Shown here piece after piece: positions 41,022 to 44,842 of a stretch of DNA of 44,842 nt (position 1 is its first letter; every line of letters starts with the position of its first letter). The stretch is from an uncultured Clostridia bacterium. Its GTDB lineage: Bacteria > Bacillota > Clostridia > Christensenellales > Aristaeellaceae. The notes beneath the pieces are model-generated. The model made no database searches, was not told the origin of the DNA, and saw only the letters and a program-made list of their open reading frames with translations. The translations under genes and the position numbers were made by a program. The stretch spans positions 1-44,842 of the forward strand of contig CAKULG010000021.1 of assembly GCA_934667105.1 (NCBI GenBank), read 5' to 3'.

Positions 41022-42260
41022 TCACTTCATCCGCTCCCGAATTTCCTCCGCGCCAATTTCGCGCACACCGCGCCCGGTGCGCGCGGCCAGGGCGGCGGCA
41101 ATGCCTGCGGCCTCGCCCATAGCGGCGCAATCGCCCGTTACCCGATAGGAGGCCATGGCCTCGTGGGTGCCCGAAATGCAGCGGCCCGCCACCAGCAGCC
41201 CCTCCGCGCCCCGGGGAATCAGCGCGCGGTAGGGAATGCCGTAGCGCTGCACGGGATAGCATTGCTGGCTGTCGTCCAGGGGATTGTGAATATCGACGCC
41301 AAAGGCGGCGGTGGTAATATCATCCGGGAACCGGCGGCCCGCGCCCAAATCCTCCCGGGTGAGGGTGTATTCGCCCACAATCCGCCGGGATTCTCGAATG
41401 CCCAGCAGCGGCGCGGTTTCCAGCAACTCAATTTCCCGGAAGCGCGCCACATGCCGCCGCAGAAATTCCACCGCCTCGTAGGCCTGCCGCCGTCCCTCCG
41501 CCGCGGCCCGGCCCACATCCGCCGCCGAAAGGGGATCATAGCCGCGCATGTGGGTCAGCTGCACCACCGCTGTTTTGGAATTGGGAATCTGAATGATATA
41601 GGGCCGGCTGTAGGGCAGGCGATACCCATCCCCCGCTTCCTGGGCCGCCTGCTCGATCATGCGGCGCAGATCGTGGCAGGTATCCTGCATAAAATCCACG
41701 TTGCCGATGGTGAACATCAGCGTCATGGCCTGGCACAGCCCATCCTCCGGGCGGCCCGTCCGGGTGGGCAGGCCCAGGCGCGCGGCCACCTCCGCGTCCC
41801 CCGTGCAATCCACGATCACCCGGGCCAGATAGGCGGCCCGTCCGTCCCGGTTTTCCACCGTCACCCCCTGAACCCGGCCGCCCTCCGCCAGCGGGCGGCA
41901 AAACCGCGTTTGATACAACGCCTCGCCCCCCGCTGCGAACAGCTTTTCCTCCAGCAGCCGCTTCATATTTTCATAGCCGAAGCAGGCGTTGATGAAGCCG
42001 CCAAAGCTGCCCAAGCGCCGGTGCTCTGCGATCAGCTCCGCCAGCAGCCCGCCCTTCTGCTTTAGATCAAACAGGGGGTTCACCAGCCCGCCCGTCCACA
42101 TGCCGCCCAGGTATAGCTGCTGCTCGATCACCAGCGTGCGCGCCCCCGCCCGGGCCGCCGCAATGGCCGCGCAGGCCCCCGCCGGGCCGCCGCCCGCCAC
42201 GATCACATCGTATTCCCCAGCCACGGGGGTTTCCAGCCGCTCGCTTATAATTTTCTGCAT
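41022..42260 (-). CDS. FAD-dependent oxidoreductase (FAD_oxidored family)
   Basis: A 412-residue flavoprotein. The dinucleotide-binding motif is YDVIVAGGGPAGACAAIAAA (about 18-37) with the acidic ribose-binding end VIEQQ. GGMWTGGLVNPLF follows, as in PF12831 proteins found in sugar-degradation loci. VIVDCTGDAEVAARLGLP is the second conserved segment, and the C-terminal GLLVAGRCISGTHEAMASYR with GEAAGIAAALA closes the FAD site. The substrate is unknown. It shares a divergent promoter region with an AraC regulator and precedes a GH39-like enzyme. Confidence 0.87.
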   Translation of the reverse strand: MQKIISERLETPVAGEYDVIVAGGGPAGACAAIAAARAGARTLVIEQQLYLGGMWTGGLVNPLFDLKQKGGLLAELIAEHRRLGSFGGFINACFGYENMKRLLEEKLFAAGGEALYQTRFCRPLAEGGRVQGVTVENRDGRAAYLARVIVDCTGDAEVAARLGLPTRTGRPEDGLCQAMTLMFTIGNVDFMQDTCHDLRRMIEQAAQEAGDGYRLPYSRPYIIQIPNSKTAVVQLTHMRGYDPLSAADVGRAAAEGRRQAYEAVEFLRRHVARFREIELLETAPLLGIRESRRIVGEYTLTREDLGAGRRFPDDITTAAFGVDIHNPLDDSQQCYPVQRYGIPYRALIPRGAEGLLVAGRCISGTHEAMASYRVTGDCAAMGEAAGIAAALAARTGRGVREIGAEEIRERMK

Positions 42261-42315
42261 ACGCTTCCTCCCGGCAATTTTCAGCCCGTTTCTTTGTTAA
42301 ACGCCTGTTTTCCTT

Positions 42316-42360
42316 ATCATAGCAGCTTTGCTTCCCAAGGGGAATAAAAAATGCTATAAT
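42316..42360. promoter_or_regulatory. Back-to-back promoters sharing a palindromic -35 region
   Basis: Plus strand (to araC-type gene): TTCCCA (42332-42337), 17 bp, TATAAT (42355-42360). Minus strand (to the oxidoreductase): TTCCCC (42339-42344), 17 bp, TATGAT (42316-42321). Both -35 boxes lie within the palindrome TTCCCAAGGGGAA (42332-42344). Poor -35 sequences with good -10s suggest activator dependence, plausibly by the AraC protein. Confidence 0.65.
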
Positions 42361-42393
42361 AAAATATATAAAATATTGCAGGAGGAATTTTCT

Positions 42394-43152
42394 ATGCAGC
42401 CCGACGTCGCCGCCCCGCGCCCCACGCTGTTCGCCTTTTTCCCATGCAAGCGAAAATTCGATTTTCCCTGTGAGCGGGTGGAGCGCGAGGTAATTTTCCT
42501 CTGCGCCGGGGGGCGCTTTTCCTGCCGGGTGGAGGCGAGGCCCGAGGCCGTGGCCGCCCGGGGCGACGCGGTGCTGTGCCCGCCGGGGGCACGACTGTAT
42601 CGCCAGGCGCTGGAGCCGGTGGCGCTGTATGTGCTGCAATTTGAAAAAAGCCCCGTCCCCTGCCGCGGCGGAATCCTCCGCCCGGCGGATTTCGGCCGCC
42701 TGGAAAGCGATTTGCTGCAAATCGAAGGTGGCTGGCGGCTGGGCGGCTTTTCCCCCGCCGAGACGCATTACCTTTCGGACGTATGGTACGCCCTGCATCG
42801 GGAACGCGCCCCCGCCGCCCCGCCCTGCGGCGACCCCGAAATGGCCGCGGCCCTGGCCCTGCTGCGCAACAACCTGGCGGAAAAATGGACGGTGCCCGCC
42901 CTGGCTGCCGCCTGCGGCCTTTCCCCCACGGCGTTCATCCGCCGCTTTTCCCGGGCCTTCGGCAACACCCCCGCCGCCCTGCTCATTTCCCTGCGCCTGC
43001 GGGAGGGCGCGCGCCTACTGACGGAAAGCGCCCTCTCCGTGGCCGAAATCGCCCGCCGCTGCGGCTATCAGAACGAATTCTATTTCTCCGCCAGCTTCCG
43101 CCGGGCCTACGGCGCGCCCCCCTCCGCCTTTCGCCGCGCTTTGCGGACATAA
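42394..43152 (+). CDS. AraC family transcriptional regulator
   Basis: A 252-residue regulator. The N-terminal part (about 1-140) is a cupin-like effector domain (FFPCKRKFDFPCERVEREVI, then RGDAVLCPPGARLYRQALEP). The C-terminal part (about 150-250) has two helix-turn-helices: WTVPALAAACGLSPTAFIRR then FSRAFGNTPAALLISLRLRE, and LSVAEIARRCGYQNEFYFSA then SFRRAYGAPPSAFRR. The ATG at 42394 has AGGAGG; an earlier in-frame ATG lies in the promoter. It is divergent from the FAD oxidoreductase and GH39-like genes, which it probably controls. Confidence 0.92.
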   Translation: MQPDVAAPRPTLFAFFPCKRKFDFPCERVEREVIFLCAGGRFSCRVEARPEAVAARGDAVLCPPGARLYRQALEPVALYVLQFEKSPVPCRGGILRPADFGRLESDLLQIEGGWRLGGFSPAETHYLSDVWYALHRERAPAAPPCGDPEMAAALALLRNNLAEKWTVPALAAACGLSPTAFIRRFSRAFGNTPAALLISLRLREGARLLTESALSVAEIARRCGYQNEFYFSASFRRAYGAPPSAFRRALRT

Positions 43153-43174
43153 TTGTAAAATGTTAAAAAATTCA

Positions 43175-43203
43175 TTGACATCGTAATATTTTTGTAATAA
43201 AAT
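43175..43203 (+). promoter_or_regulatory. Promoter of the peptidoglycan-binding exoprotein gene
   Basis: -35 TTGACA (43175-43180), 17-bp spacer, -10 TAAAAT (43198-43203), 37 bp before the start codon in an AT-rich stretch. Confidence 0.85.
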
Positions 43204-43240
43204 ACTTCTGCAATCACAAAAGGTTCAGGAGGATTTTTCC

Positions 43241-44503
43241 ATGAAACAGCTTCAGCGGGGCGCCGCCCTTCTGCTTGCGATCGCGCTGCTTTTCGGGGCG
43301 CTGCCCATGGCCCTGGCCGCCAAATCCTATACGGGCACCATCAATACCGACGATGTATTTTTCCGCATGAAGCCCAACACCGACTGCTTGACCCATTGCC
43401 GCTTCAAGAAAAACACCAAGATCACCGTCACGGGCGTGAGCGGGAATTTCTACGCCGTCACCTACGATAAAAAAACCGGCTACGTGATGAAGAAATACGT
43501 CACGCTCTCCGCCGCCGATCAAAAAGCGCTGAACGCCTCCGTGAGCACCAGCAAATACGCCTCCATCACCAGCATTTCCAAGCTGGGAGACGCCCCGGCG
43601 GCCACCAAATTCGGCTCCTCGGGCGACGCGGTGGAAAAATTGCAGCAGGCGCTGAAAATCAAGGGCTATTATAAAGACGTGGTGGACGGCAAATACGGCA
43701 ACAACACCGTCTCCGCCGTGAAGGCCTTCCAGAAGGCCAAGAAGCTTTCCGAAACGGGCACGGCGGATAAAACCACTATCGCCAAGCTCTTCGGCCTTTC
43801 CACCGCCAATGAAACCACCGTGGCCAACGACCCGGCCATGAAGGGCGTCACCAAGATCTCGCAGATCACCGTGCCCGCCACCAGCCGCAAGGGCAGCAGC
43901 GGCAAAAACGTGCTGGCCCTTCAGCAGGCGCTGAAGATCAAGGGCTATTACAAGCCCGCCATCGACAGCAAATACGGCGATCAGACCGTGGCCGCTGTGA
44001 AGGCCTTCCAGAAGGCCAAGGGCCTCAAGCAGGACGGCATCGCGGGCAACGATACCATCAAGGCGCTCTTTGGCAAAAACGCCGCCGATTACACCTTCCC
44101 CACCGAGCGGCTCAGTTGGTTTGTCAACGGCAACGATTCCCTTATTCCCAAGGGCGCAACCTTCACCGTGAAGGACGTTTCCACCGGCAAAACCTTCACC
44201 TGCCGCCGCTGGTCGGGCTATAACCACATGGACACCGAGCCCCTCACCGCCGCGGATACCGCCACCATGAAATCCATTTACGGCGGCTCCTGGAGCTGGA
44301 CCCGCCGGGCCATCCTGGTGAAATACAACGGCCATGTGTACGCCGCCTCCATGAACGGCATGCCCCACGGCACTTCCACCCTCGATAACAATTTCGACGG
44401 CCATTTCTGCATTCATTTCTACAACAGCCGCACCCACGGCACCGACCGCGTGGATGAAGACCACCAGAACGCCGTGGCCCGCGCCATGAACGCGACGTGG
44501 TAA
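43241..44503 (+). CDS. Exported protein with two peptidoglycan-binding domains and an uncharacterised C-terminal domain
   Basis: A 420-residue exported protein. A signal peptide covers 1-26 (ending ALA). An SH3-like region (about 30-90) includes GTINTDDVFFRMKPNTDCLT. Two PG_binding_1 repeats follow (about 125-190 and 218-284), with matching LQQALKIKGYYK and VKAFQKAKKL/VKAFQKAKGL. The last 130 residues form a separate domain with SWFVNGNDSLIPKGATFTV, FDGHFCIHFYNSRTHG and DEDHQNAVARAM, whose His, Cys and Asp residues look catalytic or metal-binding. I know this C-terminal pattern only from similar clostridial exoproteins and cannot name an activity. AGGAGG precedes the ATG. Confidence 0.82.
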   Translation: MKQLQRGAALLLAIALLFGALPMALAAKSYTGTINTDDVFFRMKPNTDCLTHCRFKKNTKITVTGVSGNFYAVTYDKKTGYVMKKYVTLSAADQKALNASVSTSKYASITSISKLGDAPAATKFGSSGDAVEKLQQALKIKGYYKDVVDGKYGNNTVSAVKAFQKAKKLSETGTADKTTIAKLFGLSTANETTVANDPAMKGVTKISQITVPATSRKGSSGKNVLALQQALKIKGYYKPAIDSKYGDQTVAAVKAFQKAKGLKQDGIAGNDTIKALFGKNAADYTFPTERLSWFVNGNDSLIPKGATFTVKDVSTGKTFTCRRWSGYNHMDTEPLTAADTATMKSIYGGSWSWTRRAILVKYNGHVYAASMNGMPHGTSTLDNNFDGHFCIHFYNSRTHGTDRVDEDHQNAVARAMNATW

Positions 44504-44528
44504 GCATAAATTAGTTTTATATAATCAT

Positions 44529-44640
44529 GCGGGGGATGCGTTCCTTGAAGATTCCAAAGAACGCTCCCCCGCGTCCTTTCTCAGAAAGCCGATTGTGCAG
44601 GAAAAGGCGGCGAGAAGGCGTCCCGCGCCGTCTCCGTTCT
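44529..44640 (-). repeat. Dispersed palindromic repeat, copy K
   Basis: Hairpin GCGGGGGATGCGTTCC (from 44529) with CCAAAGAACGCTCCCCCGC (to 44572), one bulge and one mismatch. The reversed box CTCAGAAAGCCGATTGTG (44579-44596) and a GGCGGCGAGAAGGCG module follow. It lies 25 bp after the exoprotein stop. The rest of 44641-44800 shows no gene that I can support. Confidence 0.65.
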
Positions 44641-44804
44641 GAGAAGAGCACGGCTTCAGCCCGAAGCCTTTCCCAAAGGGGATGGCAAGGAAGACCGTCA
44701 GCGCCATTTCTTTTTCGCAGAAAGGATTGGCCCTCTGCCAAAGGCCTTCCACTTTGAGGAAGGCGCAGACTGTCAAAAAAGTAGCAGACAAACTTGCGGG
44801 ATGC

Positions 44805-44835
44805 AATGAAGGGCGGCCAGCCCTTCATTTTTTTA
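44805..44835 (+). terminator. Intrinsic terminator at right edge
   Basis: AATGAAGGGC (44805-44814) pairs with GCCCTTCATT (44820-44829), loop GGCCA, followed by a T-run. It points along the plus strand about 300 bp past the exoprotein stop, so the intervening region may be a long 3' UTR or an unrecognised small RNA. Confidence 0.8.
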
Positions 44836-44842
44836 CGCCCCG

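Noticed and set aside
44525..44806. 93-residue minus-strand ORF at the right edge
   Set aside because: It runs through the dispersed repeat and a terminator stem and has no ribosome binding site or recognisable domain.

Overview
The window reads as chromosomal DNA of a GC-rich, endospore-forming anaerobe of the Bacillota, most likely a gut-type member of the Clostridia. The evidence is a complete spoIIIA operon, spoIIID, a spoVB-yabN-hup-rqcP block, a dockerin-bearing secreted protein, DUF4317 and DUF4349 proteins, and consensus sigma-A promoters with strong AGGAGG ribosome binding sites. No lower taxon can be assigned. Gene content is mostly core and housekeeping: I see no prophage, transposase, CRISPR array, tRNA or defence island.

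Layout. The left edge carries the promoter and leader of an rRNA operon running leftwards, and the window appears to stop within the first bases of 16S rRNA. Next, on the minus strand, come an ECF sigma factor, a zinc-finger anti-sigma/DUF4349 membrane protein and a SIMPL protein (0.3-2.8 kb), a NUDIX-DUF1653 fusion and a HAD phosphatase, a dockerin-bearing cysteine-peptidase-like exoprotein, a small exoprotein and an AI-2E family exporter. The plus-strand spoIIIAA-AH operon follows (8.9-13.0 kb), then rseC-trxA and a DUF4965 glutaminase-like protein. cysK and spoIIID (minus), a MATE exporter (plus) and prfC (minus) occupy 16.3-21.3 kb. A secreted unknown protein and a candidate small RNA precede a compact nucleotide-salvage operon yfbR-dut-deoD-DUF523 (22.8-25.1 kb). 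It is divergent from a TPP-riboswitch-controlled thiT. The spoVB-yabN-hup-rqcP operon and gyrB-gyrA run leftwards (26.2-34.8 kb). To the right are a small secreted Ada-like protein, ebfC-recR-rmuC, a DUF4317 protein, a glycoside hydrolase/FAD oxidoreductase pair with a divergent AraC regulator, and a peptidoglycan-binding exoprotein.

How the genes work together. SpoIIIAA-AH build the channel between mother cell and forespore. SpoIIID is a mother-cell regulator, and SpoVB is a MurJ-like flippase used for spore cortex. The ECF sigma factor and its anti-sigma partner form a probable envelope-stress module. YfbR, Dut and DeoD act successively on deoxynucleotides. ThiT imports thiamine under control of a TPP riboswitch followed by an intrinsic terminator.

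The most unusual feature is a dispersed intergenic repeat of about 60-170 bp, with about a dozen copies in 45 kb in both orientations. The fullest copies share one order: a T-rich tract, a small purine-rich stem, a box resembling CCAATCGGCTTTCTTGGAGG, then a long near-perfect hairpin (up to 20 bp) whose apex is usually TTCTTTGG/CCAAAGAA and whose base is often CCCCCGCA followed by AT-rich sequence. The copies lie mainly just 3' of genes and may work as mobile bidirectional terminators. I see no protein machinery for them here.
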